From Vicia villosa (Eukaryota; Streptophyta; Magnoliopsida; Fabales; Fabaceae): a stretch of 64,000 bases of DNA. The notes beneath the pieces were generated by a model. It had not been told where the DNA came from. It did no database searches and saw only the letters and a program-made list of their open reading frames with translations. Numbering within the stretch: the stretch's first letter is position 1; each line of letters starts with the position of its first letter. A program made the translations under genes and the position numbers. This document shows positions 1 to 10,218 of the stretch, piece by piece. The stretch is from positions 62,001 through 126,000 of the forward strand of contig NW_026706247.1 in NCBI RefSeq assembly GCF_029867415.1, given 5' to 3'.

Positions 1-1331
1 AATTGGGAAGAATCCTACCAACAACTTCCTCGCTACCTGGCTGCACTTCAATTGTATTCACTTGGGACTGTTACTATATTGGAGACACTGCCGGCACAAT
101 CCCAAGACGGAACCCCTCGAAGGTAATGGAATCTTCCATAGACTTTTTTGGGCGTTTCGACCATGCATCATCGGATTTGGTTTTTACAAGCCGATTATTC
201 AAATTGATAGAACCTGGTTGTATGGGAAATATAAAGGAACATTGCTGATGGCGGTCGCGCAAGATGGAAACAGCAATATTTTTCCAATAGCCTTTGCTCT
301 GGTAGAAGGAGAAACATTTGCTGCTTGGAGTTTCTTTCTGAAGAATCTCTGAGCTAGAGTTGCTCCACAATCTGATCTTTGTTTGATTTCGGACAGACAC
401 ACTTCTATTGACAGCGCATACAACTATCCGGCAAATGGTTGGCACGATCCCCCGTCTAAGCATGTCTATTGTATTAGGCATATCGCACAAAATTTTATGC
501 GAGAGATCAAAGATAAATTTTTGAAGAACCATTTGGTGACCGCAATGAAATAGCGTTGTCAAATCCAGATGTGGGGAGGTGGATTGACAGCATTGACAGA
601 GCAAGATGGACTAGGTCATATGACGATGGGGCTAGGTGGGGTCACATGACTACAAATCTTGTGGAATCAATGAACAGGGTTTTCAAAGACATACGAAACC
701 TACCTGTAACTGCTTTGGTTAGTGCAACATTTTTTCGGATGGCAACTTTGTTCGCCACAAGAGGTAAGTGGTGAAATTTAGTGTTACAAACACAACAGGT
801 ATACAGCGATGTCTGCATGTAATATGTACAACAAGAATCTGCCAATGGGATCACTCATCGAGTTATAGAGTTCGACCGTCATGGCCACACCTTCAGTGTC
901 AAAGAAACAATTGACCACTACCAGGGGCTGCCACGACAACAATATCATGTCTCAATCCCAGATCGTTGGTGCGACTGTGGCCAATTTCAAGCCTATCGCA
1001 TGCCTTTCTCCCATGTTATTGCAGCATGTTCACATACTTACTTTGATGCATTATCATTGGTATCGGAAATTTACAAGGTATCAACGTTGCTCAACGTATA
1101 CGACAATTACTTTCTGGTGGTAGCGATGGAGGCATATTGGCTTGTGTACGAGGGGGAAACAGTTTGACACAATAATTTAATGGGTCGGAAAAAAGCGGTC
1201 GACCAAACAGCAAGCGTATTAGAACCGAAATGGACGCCATTGAAAAAATGCAGAGAAAGTGTAGTATATGTCGTGAGGTAGGACATAATAAGAACAAATG
1301 TCCCAATCATGGATCTAGCTCCACAACATAG
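1..1331 (+). pseudogene. Decayed MULE (Mutator-like) transposase fragment
   Basis: The plus strand translates, across several frame changes, into a MULE-type transposase. Visible pieces are the catalytic-region block around GKYKGTLLMAVAQDGNSNIF and FALVEGETFAAWSFFLKNL (about 220-350), a DLCLISDRH block (about 375-400), an HVYCIRHIAQNF block (about 460-500), NLVESMNRVFKDIR (about 655-695) and a CCHC zinc knuckle CSICREVGHNKNKC (about 1261-1302). An in-frame TGA stands at 351 where CGA (Arg) would fit, and another stop lies near 551. The fragment is open at the left window edge. No full-length protein can be made. It belongs to a different MULE family from the element at 26742-32138. The family assignment is firm; the boundaries are not. 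Confidence 0.85.
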
Positions 1332-1495
1332 TTTTTAGGTTCAATGATATTTGTAATTTATTTTATCAATGAAATAGACTTTTTTTTCATTAATCAGATG
1401 AGTTACAACACACATGACAAACAACATTTGAAAAGACAACACAATGACTAAAACAACAACACAACAAATAATTAATATCTAGGAAATTACAACGG

Positions 1496-1783
1496 TTAAA
1501 CAATGTCATCTATTCCATCCATTATTTGTTCTGTATCAAGGTCGGTTTTCACATCTCCCCACCAACGTATTGTCTCTCCGGTCATAAGCGACACCCTTGT
1601 TCTAAGCCTCTGGATCCTTTTGATTTCTTCCCGGAGATTGTACTCCCCTTCTAACTGTGACATCAGAGTCCGCTTCAGGTTGTTAAAGATACGGATGTTC
1701 CAAAACATAACCGACATAAGGGGGTTTGACCGGAGAAAAAATAACATGCCCATAACATCTTTTGTATTCCGGTGTCGACACAT
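1496..1783 (-). CDS. Small hypothetical ORF convergent with MULE remnant
   Basis: A 95-codon minus-strand ORF lies 165 bp downstream of the MULE transposase remnant and points towards it. The peptide is basic and rich in Arg and Leu, with a likely helix around REEIKRIQRLRTRVSLMTGE. It ends in an acidic tail, EQIMDGIDDIV. An overlapping frame (1683-1931) contains HVSTPEYKRCYGHVIFSPV, so the real product may start upstream and be frameshifted or spliced. I do not recognise the family. Its place, 3' of a MULE transposase on the opposite strand, matches the GRF-zinc-finger gene of the complete MULE at 26742-32138. It may be an accessory ORF of the same element. Expression is unknown. Confidence 0.35.
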   Translation of the reverse strand: MCRHRNTKDVMGMLFFLRSNPLMSVMFWNIRIFNNLKRTLMSQLEGEYNLREEIKRIQRLRTRVSLMTGETIRWWGDVKTDLDTEQIMDGIDDIV

Positions 1784-1934
1784 GACGGCTGGATGATGTT
1801 CGTTGCCATGACTCCGGCCTTATGTGAGATATGATCAATAATGTGAAGTGAAAATGGAAAAACTGGAGGAGAAAATAATGATTCTTGATTGCATAATGGG
1901 CTTCTATATATAGGCAAAAATTTGCACACAATTA

Positions 1935-2135
1935 AGTGTTGTCGCCACCCAAGGAGGCGACCAGGACCACTGCATGCAGGTAAAAAAAATTATATTAAAA
2001 AAATTAAAAATATATATATGGGAGGTGTTGTCGCCGGGGGGACGACAACACTCAGTTTTTGTACATAGTCGTCAGACCCATTGGCGACATCAATGGAAAA
2101 TAGGTGTTGTCGCCATCCCCCTGACGACAACGTGT
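1935..2135. repeat. Cluster of GTTGTCG hairpins
   Basis: The motif GTGTTGTCGCC recurs at about 1936, 2025 and 2102. It is paired with inverted copies CGACAACAC (2043-2051) and ACGACAAC (about 2124). The copy at 2025-2051 is a perfect 9-bp stem with a 9-nt G-rich loop. This may be the terminal or subterminal repeat of the MULE remnant to its left. No TSD was identified. Confidence 0.4.
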
Positions 2136-3390
2136 TTTTTAAAAAAAATAAAGGTTATTTGTGTAATTATTTTGAAATATTTATTATTTTTGAATTTTTT
2201 TTTAAAAAAGTGGTTATTCAAAAAAAAAATTCTCCCCTCTACATGTCTTTAAAGAAGTAATAAACTTGTGATAAAAAAAAAAAAAGTAATAAACTCCATT
2301 TTAATAAAGTACTAAAAACTTTCCATTTTGATATTGGGTTAGGTACACATGAATTAGACTCTGGATTTGGTTTCTAGTATGATATTGGAAAAACATTCAT
2401 TTTAATTTCTTGCTTGTTTACTCCAAACTCCTTGGAATTTCTTGCAAAGTTGAATATTTTAATTCTTTATATGGCAATTTCAACGTGTTTTATATTATGG
2501 CCCCTACTTAATTTCACATTACATAGTGCTCTTATTCTTATTTCTCAAGGAGCCATCATGAAAATGGTTCATATTGGCTTTGTGAGTCAATAATTATACC
2601 TATCAATTTCCTTTGACTTAAATGCAATGAATGCCTAAAATTATTAGTTCCACCTCACTTCTTCCAAAATAGGAAGAAATTATATTGATGTATATTAACT
2701 TTTTATTTATAATTCAATCAAATTTCTAATACATCTAAGAACATAATTAGATGAGATGACAATGATTCCTTTAAGTATAATTAGATCTAGTTTTGAAAAA
2801 ATGTTGAAATTGTAGAATATTTTTAAAATGTTATAGTCAAATATATACTTGTAATCACTTTTGAATAAAAGAAGCTATTATCAAATATTTTGGTGAGATG
2901 CTTTATCTATCTTTACTTAATGTTGCTCATTGCTCCTCTTAAAGTTGAGTGGTTGACTTTCACATTAATTAGAAATGGGTTAAATATTTGTACTCAACAT
3001 TTTGGTCATTGTTCTTCCTAACGTCTCCGGACTCTTTAGACACAAGAGAAAATCACAAGTAAAGTGATGCATGAATGCAAGGAATTAGTAACTTCTTTGC
3101 TTTAAACACGTGCATGTATGCAATGTCATATATAGTGGAAGTTTGCCTGCATTTGGAAAAAGTTACTAGATGATAGCAATATCGTTAGTCCTTCAGTTAC
3201 ATGTAGCATTTAAAAAACAAATCTTAAATAAAATGGTAATGCCAAGTGTTGTTCATACTTTGTGGCCGGTGGTCAAATAGGCATATTTAGTTCTTGAAGT
3301 AACCAAGCAAGATAGTTTTTTTATAAAAAAAAACAAAATTATATTAACGGAATTAACCAAGCACAATCAGTGCAAAGAATAATTCATATT
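2136..3390. other. AT-rich intergenic DNA, no gene seen
   Basis: No ORF with a recognisable domain, no clear inverted repeats and no tandem array. There are several poly-A and poly-T runs. Confidence 0.6.
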
Positions 3391-3770
3391 AGGAAGATTC
3401 TAAAGTCTCACACTGGTTGAAGATAGAGCATTGAAAGAGTATATATAGAGGGACACTCCTCACCTTACCAACCGGTTTTATAAGGGTGAGTTAGGTCAAA
3501 CTCTAATATAATATCAAAGTTTATCGATCGGACCATGGGCCGCCCACCATTAATATCCACGCACCAAGTCCAAAAAAAAAAGAGTGTTGGGCATAAGAGG
3601 TGTATTAGGAAGATCTTAAAGTCACACATTAGTTGGAGATAGAGCATTAAAATTGAAATAGTATATATAAAGGAACACTCATCACCTTACCAACCGATTT
3701 GTAAAGATGAGTTAAATTAAACTCTAATAATTCATCACCGCTATAGAGTCTAGTCCTTCAAATTAAATAG
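3391..3770. repeat. Tandem pair of TRIM/LTR-like repeats, 216-bp period
   Basis: Two diverged copies begin with AGGAAGATTCTAAAG (3391) and AGGAAGATCTTAAAG (3607). Both continue through a TATATATAnAGGnACACTC block, CTCACCTTACCAACC and GAGTTA. A TGTTGGGCATAAGAGG motif lies between them (about 3585). The layout resembles the short LTRs of terminal-repeat retrotransposons in miniature, here adjacent as after unequal exchange. The class is inferred; no complete element is visible. Confidence 0.5.
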
Positions 3771-4153
3771 CAATAGATATACCACCACAAGGAAATATTC
3801 CCCTATACACATACTCCCTCTTAGACTCCCACCAACACTAGTACAGATAGGAATTTAACAATATAAGACAAACTCAAAGCCTTAAAACTAACAAATATAA
3901 TTATGCAGACAACACCATAACCGCAAGACTCACATCTGATACACTATGTCAATTTTCTAACATCTTCAAGCCGGTGTTAAAATGTTGATTTTCGCGGTTA
4001 AATCCCCAAGCTTAACACGCACACTATGAATACCTACTAAATCACACCAGACTTTATTTCACTTTTGCTCGGAATGCCGCAAAATTTCCGATGCAAACAA
4101 ATCCATGGTCTGATAAAGATAAAGAACGAATGAAACAAGATAGTAAGTAGTAC
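3771..4153. other. Intergenic spacer, no gene seen
   Basis: No coding or structural signal apart from the left target-site duplication AGTAGTAC (4146-4153) of the adjoining hAT element. Confidence 0.5.
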
Positions 4154-5564
4154 TAGGGGTGGTAATTGGATCCATTAAACTAAAATTCATCCAATTCATC
4201 CACTAAAAAGTCCACCCAATTCATCCACCACATAAAAAATAAATTAATGGATAGATTAAATTCATCTATTTATATACATGGATAGATCAAATCCATCCAA
4301 CACATTTTGATAATCCAAAATATCATTTTTATTTTATACTTTAAATTTTTTAAAAAAAAAAATAATTAAAATAGTTTTTTTTAGAAATAATAAAATTTGA
4401 AAATACAAAAAATCGAGTTTCTTCATAAAATTGAAATATCGAGTTTTTTTCGAAAAAACGAGTTATTTTGAAAAAACGAAAAAAATCGAGTTTTTCCGAA
4501 AAAATAAAAATTCGAGTTTTTTCGGAAAAACAAAAAATCGAGTTTTTTCGGATAAATGAAAAGTCGAGTTATTTTCGAAATACGAAAAGTCGAGTTTTTT
4601 CGGAAAAACAAAAAATCGAGTTTTTTGGAAAAAGTCTAGTTTTTTTGGAAAAACGAAAAAGTCGAGTTTTTTTCCTGAAAAACGAAAAATTGACTTTTTT
4701 CGAAAAATTGAGTTTGTTTGGAAAAACGAGAAGTCGAGTTTTTTTTCACGAAAACGAAAAGTCGAGTTTTTTCGTAAAAACAAAAAATCGAGTTTTTCGT
4801 AAAAAAGTCGAGTTTTTTTCGGAAACACGAAAAAATCGAGGTTTTTCCCTAAAAAATGAAAAATTGAGTTTTTCAAAAAAAATGAAAAGTCGAGTTTTTC
4901 TCATGAAAACGAAAAGTCGGGCTTTTTTCAGAAAAACGAAAAAATCGAGTTTTTTCGGAAAAATGAAAAGTCGAGTTTTTTCCGGAAAACGAAAAGTCGA
5001 GTTTTGTTCGGAAAACAAAATTTCGAGTTTTTTCGGAAAAACAAAAAAATCAAGTTTTTTACAGAAAAATGAAAAGTCGAGTTTTTCGAGAAAAATAAAA
5101 ATTGAGTTCTTTTCGGAAAAATGAAAAGTCAATTTTTTTCCAGAAAAACGAAAAATCGAGCTTTTTCGAAAAAATAAAAAGTCGAGTTTTACCAGAAAAA
5201 CAAAAAAAAAAAACGATTTTTTTCAGAAAAACGAGAAATTCAAGTTTTTTCGGAAGAACAAAAAATCGATTTTTTTTCAGAAAAACAAAAAATAAAGTTT
5301 TTTCGAAAGAACGGAAAAAATATTTTAGAATATTTAAATTATCTTTTTTATGAAATTTAAAAAAAATCAATAATTTATTAATTATTTTATGGATGGATGG
5401 ATATTCATCCATTAGAAATATGTTAATGGATGGATTGAATGGATTTTATTGTTTAATGGATGGATTGAATTGAATTTTTATTAAGAGAGTTTAATGGATT
5501 GGTTTGGTCTATCCATTAACCATCCAATCTATATCCATCCCATCCATCCAATTTGCCACCCCTA
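4154..5564. mobile_element. Non-autonomous hAT element carrying a minisatellite
   Basis: The element starts TAGGGGTGGTAATTGGAT and ends, read on the other strand, TAGGGGTGGCAAATTGGAT. It is flanked by an exact 8-bp duplication, AGTAGTAC (4146-4153 and 5565-5572). An 8-bp TSD with TAGGGGTGG termini is typical of plant hAT elements. Subterminal zones (4160-4320 and 5385-5550) are packed with copies of ATCCATT/AATGGAT and ATTCATCC, as expected of transposase-binding repeats. There is no transposase. The interior is almost entirely the tandem array at 4400-5320. Open reading frames on both strands are by-products of that repeat. Confidence 0.9.
4400..5320. repeat. Minisatellite, about 25-30 bp unit (TCGAGTTTTTTCGGAAAAA)
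   Basis: About 30 degenerate copies of a unit containing TCGAGTTTTTTCGGAAAAA and then CGAAAA(A/G). Unit length varies through A and T run length. The TTTTTCGGAAAAA core is nearly self-complementary. Both strands therefore read as low-complexity Lys/Ser/Phe-rich frames (KSSFFGK-like on plus, FFRKNS-like on minus) that should not be annotated as proteins. Confidence 0.9.
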
Positions 5565-5572
5565 AGTAGTAC

Positions 5573-5922
5573 ATGTTCATTAGGTCAAAATAATTGTCTC
5601 TTTTAAAACACTTTTATTTTGACATAGAGGGAGTATTTTGTATAAATACAAATTTAATGATCATTACACACTTGAAAGTTTAGAGAGCATACAAGAAAGT
5701 ATACAATTTTCTTTCTTCGACAATAAATTAGGGTTTGCTTCATTTATTTTAATTGTTATATGCCCGTGGACATATTTTAAACATACTCTCCGATGGTCTC
5801 TATGATCTCTACACAAATAGCCAATCTACAATGAAAATTTAGAAAACACTCGCTTTCAAATTTAAAGTTGAATAGGAAGGTTCTAAAAAAAATTAATTTT
5901 TTAATATTTTGATTTTATAATG
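5573..5922. other. AT-rich spacer, no gene seen
   Basis: No recognisable coding signal. It may contain the eroded 5' leader of the copia remnant that follows. Confidence 0.4.
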
Positions 5923-6447
5923 TTGGATTCAAAGCCCATTCTTGCACAAATACGTGAGTTACATGTTCTCGTTAATAAACTAAAGACTGTCAAGATAGAC
6001 ATTTCTGAAGCTTTGGCGCAATTATTGCAAAATTGACATCTTTGTGGAAAATCTATAGGAAGACATTGTTGCATAATTTCATAAACTTCTCACTGGAAAA
6101 ATCCATAAATGTCTTCGAATGGAGGAGGAATCGAAATATATAGAGAAATCTAAGTCTCCTAGATATTCTAAGGCCTATCCAGTGAGCGTAAAAAGAAATA
6201 AGAAACATGATGATATTAAGACCCATCTTGGACCTAAGAAGGAACATAATAAGTTCAAGAATTCTGACGGACCCAAAGGTGGTTGTTATTTATGTGAAAA
6301 AACCGGTCATTATGCTTGATAGTGTAGGCACAACAAGTTAAAAAATGAGGCAAATGTTGTTCAAGCAAGTGATGACGTAATTGCTACAGTGAGCGAAATT
6401 ATGGCAGTTAAAGAAAAAGTACAAGGATGGTGATATGATACTTTTGC
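5923..6447 (+). pseudogene. Ty1/copia gag remnant, left part
   Basis: Across two frames this reads as copia gag: IRELHVLVNKLKTVKID, then after a frameshift IIAKLTSLWKIYRKTLLHNF, INVFRMEEESKYIEK, and a CCHC knuckle CYLCEKTGHYA. The knuckle is followed by two stops at about 6318-6323 and then CRHNKLKNEANVVQ. The reading ends at GW-stop-YDT, the start of the WWYDTCAT-type motif that opens the copia protease region. It continues at 8830 beyond an inserted LTR. It is dead through stops, a frameshift and the insertion. Confidence 0.8.
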
Positions 6448-8829
6448 TGTAACACCCGTATTTCAATTTATCGTTTAATTTGGATTATTTTAGTATTTAT
6501 TGAGTTTTGGCGTATTTTAAGCGACCGAGTCGGTATTGTTACGGGATAGCGGATCGAGAGTCAATCGTGAATTTTAATATTTTTTAGTATTAGAAATATT
6601 ATTAGAATAATATTTGGCGTTTTGCGAATTTTCCGAGTAAGTAAGATTAAACCGAGAATTTGAGACTAAGAGTAAAGGGGGTATACTGTGAGCAAATTAA
6701 ATGGACTTAGGGAGTTGTGATGTATGTGTGCATTTGAGTGGCCCAAATTGGAATAGAAGTGAGGTAGTATCACTTAGGTTTTAGAAAACCAGAAACAAAA
6801 CATTGTGGTAAAATAGCAGAGTAGCAAAGAAGAAAAATAGGAGAAGAGAGAGTACGAGCAATTGCATAGTGGAAAGATTTTGGGGGATTAGATCGGAACG
6901 AGAATTAGAGCGACCTTCGATCCAAAGGTAAGGGTGGGGTTCTTGCTTTACAAACGAGTGTATGATGAATTGTATGTGGGGTTTAGGGGATTAATATTGT
7001 CTCTGTGTTTTCGATTGATTTTTATGATATGTGTGATGTTGTATGATTCAATTTCTAAAATTGTATTGGAAAATTTGTTGCTATGAGATTTATTGTCTGG
7101 CTTTTGTTGTCTGCAGTGTTGGGATGAATTGGAATTGTAATCGTTGAGTATGTGTTTTGTGATGTTGGAATAAACTGAAATTGTGAATCGATGACTCTGT
7201 GAGAATAAATTCTGTGATGTTGGTGATGTTGTGTTGATTGAACTCTGAGACCGGAATGAAAACACAAGCCTGGGAGAAAGGGAAGAAAACGTTAGGGACG
7301 GGGGGCACAACCCAGGACGGACGTCCCTTAAGAATGGATGAGAAGGGGAAGACCCCACATGAGTGGTGGGGCAGGCGGCCCACAACCCAGGGCGGGCGCC
7401 CCTTAGCTTTAGGAAGTCCCACTTAGGGACATTGGCTACAAGTGGGACGGGGGTCCCATAGTCATGATACTATTTCCATTTAATTAACTAGAAATTGTAC
7501 ACCAACCTTAGTGCACCATGATGCCACTATATTTAATTTAGCAACTGTATTACATTATAGTTAGTAACATTAAGTAACAATGCTAAATATTAAATTGCAG
7601 ACTAAGCACTGATTTAGTTAACAACTTTAGAATAATTTGGTAGTAACCTGATTAAGAGGTCAGTAGCAAAGGAATAATTTAGTAACAAAGGAAACAGAGT
7701 TAGTGTTAGTAGTAAATTTTCAAATGCCTAAACAATAACATTTAGTAGATTAACTTTTGTGACAGTAGTAGAGTAATTTTCTTGATGTAGCAGAAACACT
7801 GATATAGCATACCAGTAATAGGAAGTTGAACAATAACCGACCGGAACTAATTTAACCGAGTAGAATAAATTAGGTGTGTCCGGAAGGATTCGATATCCCT
7901 ATTTTGTGACGTTTTTGGCAATGTTGTAACGTAATGAATATTATGAAATATTGTGAGTTTTGTGAATTGCATGAAATTAAATTAACGGTAATTATCAATG
8001 ATTATTGATAACTTTTTGGTGATATAGGCGAATGCCTCTGTGACGATATTTGGCGATGTGTTGGTGATTATTGCATTTCATCTGTGTCGCATGATTTGCA
8101 TATTTTGTGATGGCATGTATTAGGAGAATAGTGACGAAGGCTTATGCCTGTTGGATTGCCTCTAATTATTGGCAATTGGCGATGGGGGCTGAAGCCCTGG
8201 GTACCACATGCATCTGCATTTGTCGTGTCTCATTCATTTGGATTGTTATGACGTTGTGTGACTTTGAATTTGAACCATTTTGGCGGGAACTGCGAATTGA
8301 GATATATTATGACTTGAACTGTAAATATACTGTTTATCATAACTTTGTTTATATTGTTTGATATCTCACCTTCTATTTGTTTTCGCCGTTGCCTTTATAT
8401 TGGTAACGTGTAAGGGATGCCAGTGAGTGAAGATTAGCTGCCATGAGTCGAGTCGGTTGTAGCTCTGATACGTAGCACTCGGGGGAATAAACGCTTGTTT
8501 TAAGTTATTAATTATTTGGTGAATGTTTAGTGACGTTTTGCTTTTGGTTTGTAACTTAAAGTTATTTTGCGAAGATGCTATGGTGATTAAACTCAATTTT
8601 GGGAAGTTTGTGAATTCCTTTGCGAGATTAAATATTATTTGATGAAGTGATTTTTAAGGATTGAATTAATTATTATAATTGTCCGTTTGGATTTTATGTG
8701 CTTTGTATCTATGTGAAGGCGTGTATGCCGTATATGATTTAAATGACGAAATGTGATATCCCGTATGAATGTTTGAAATTTTACACTCTGATTTATGGAT
8801 AAATATTGGGGTAGAAATGGGGTGTTACA
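6448..8829 (+). mobile_element. Solo LTR of about 2.4 kb inserted in copia protease
   Basis: The insert begins TGTAACACCCG and ends GGGGTGTTACA (TG...CA with matching inverted ends). It interrupts the copia reading frame between GW*YDT and CATVHVSNDK. Flanks TTTGC (6443-6447) and TGTGC (8830-8834) fit a 5-bp target duplication with one mismatch. No gag, pol, primer-binding site or second LTR is present, so a solo LTR is the simplest reading. Termini of this form occur in legume Ty3/gypsy families such as chromovirus/Tekay or Ogre types, but I cannot assign the family. ORFs inside are not convincing genes. A GC-rich patch, unusual for the window, lies at 7280-7410. Confidence 0.75.
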
Positions 8830-9095
8830 TGTGCTACTGTCCATGTCTCCAATGACAAAACATCATTCAAAACCTATTTTGAAGTCACCAATGGACAAGG
8901 GGTTCAAATAGGAAATGAAGGACGATCAAGGGTCGTTGCAATAAGAATTGTGGAAATCAACTTTACCTCTGAAAAGAAAGTTACACTTGTTAATGTACTT
9001 CATGATTCTTATTACTCTTGTCAATATACCTTGATAGTGTGGATCTTTTGAGAAAATCGAGTATTAAATTTGTGTGTGAATCACTTGACTCGATC
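8830..9095 (+). pseudogene. Ty1/copia protease remnant, right part
   Basis: Continues the element broken at 6447: CATVHVSNDKTSFKTYFEV, TNGQGVQIGNEGRS and EINFTSEKKVTLVNVLHDS, then a frameshift near 9030 and SVDLLRKSSIKFVCES. This is the usual start of copia pol (protease region). Homology stops abruptly near 9095-9115, where Athila-like sequence begins. No integrase or reverse transcriptase follows. Confidence 0.8.
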
Positions 9096-9109
9096 TTCTC
9101 ATTAGGTTC

Positions 9110-10218
9110 TTTTTCCTTTTCCCACTTTTATCGAAATATTGAGGATAATGTTCAGTTCAAGTGTGGAGGAGGAATTTATTGCTTTTTTTTACTAGCTTTC
9201 TAGTTAGATTTATTGCTTTATTTAGTATTGCATGTTGTTAGGATTTTACTTGTTTTTTAGTGTTTAGTTGAGTCATTGCATGTGTTGTCGAGTCTTTATG
9301 CTAGATTTTTTGTTGATTATTGATTTTCCCATTTTCTTGACTCATAACAAAAAAATTGAAAATTATGAATTAGAAAAACATGCATCTATTGAAAGTTTTA
9401 GGCTACAGATGAAACTAAATGAGATTGTGGAGACTTGAGAAAACTCCAAAAGATCGGTATCATTCTAACACCTTAAGTCTTCCAATTATAGAGATCGATA
9501 TGAATACTTATTATGTCATAACCTTGAATTCTCGCCCTTTAGGAGTCCTTAAGTAGTTTATATTAGCAGTCAGCACCATCTTAAGCGCGCTCTACGTAGG
9601 GAAGTCGATGAATATAAGTGAATGATTATGATTTTTAACTGATGAATATATGATTTAATTGTAAAAAATGAGAATTCTCCTTCTAAGTTAGGTGACTCTC
9701 ACCCGGTCGCTTGGCCTAACGGTTGTTGAACCTACAAAGATTTAATAATAATAACCCGTTGTTAGTTGGTCCATAGGTCACTAGTGCTAGACTTGGTGGG
9801 GCGGATTATGATTGGATCCTCCACAACTAAAATTGGGAAAAAAGAGGTTGTATCGCTTAGTTACCAGAACCCCGTGCAAAAAGGATCATAGTCGCTAACT
9901 AGTTTCCTTATTATGTGCGTGTACGAATAACAGACTTAATGTGATTGCGATAGAATAAAAAGGGACAAAAAAAGGGTTTAGCGAGTTAGGCTTAGGCATA
10001 ATGATATGATTTGAATTGGTTTGTATAATAGGGAGACTTACGACCACGTGATTGCATAGTTATGTTGTTACGATATCCTTAGTGTGCAAACAAGTACATA
10101 TCCACAAAATCTTAACCGAAGTTTAGTTTGTAACCTAGAATGAGTATTCTTATGATGTTGTTTTTCCTATGAGTAGAGGTTTTCTTAAGGACAAACAAAT
10201 GTTTAAGTGTGGAGAGTT
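9110..10218 (+). mobile_element. Athila-like Ty3/gypsy: 3' internal region
   Basis: This non-coding stretch is homologous, in opposite orientation, to 61072-62000 of the element at the right edge. Shared landmarks are TTGAGGATAATGTTCAGTTC, AAGTGTGGAGGAGG, GAAAGTTTTAGGCTACAGA, AAGATCGGTATCATTCTAAC, GTCAGCACCATC, GAATATAAGTGAATG, CTCACCCGGTCGCTTGG and AGAACCCCGTGCAAAAAGGA. It ends in a purine-rich AAGTGTGGAGAGTT directly before the LTR, as a polypurine tract should. The left end is a breakpoint against copia sequence. Confidence 0.75.

Noticed and set aside
4423..5412. Long ORFs on both strands rich in Lys/Ser/Phe or Phe/Arg/Lys
   Set aside because: They are translations of the near-palindromic minisatellite; composition and presence on both strands show no real protein.
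6948..7426. Overlapping ORFs of 60-145 codons within the solo LTR
   Set aside because: No domains, several frames open at once in a locally GC-rich part of an LTR; not credible genes.
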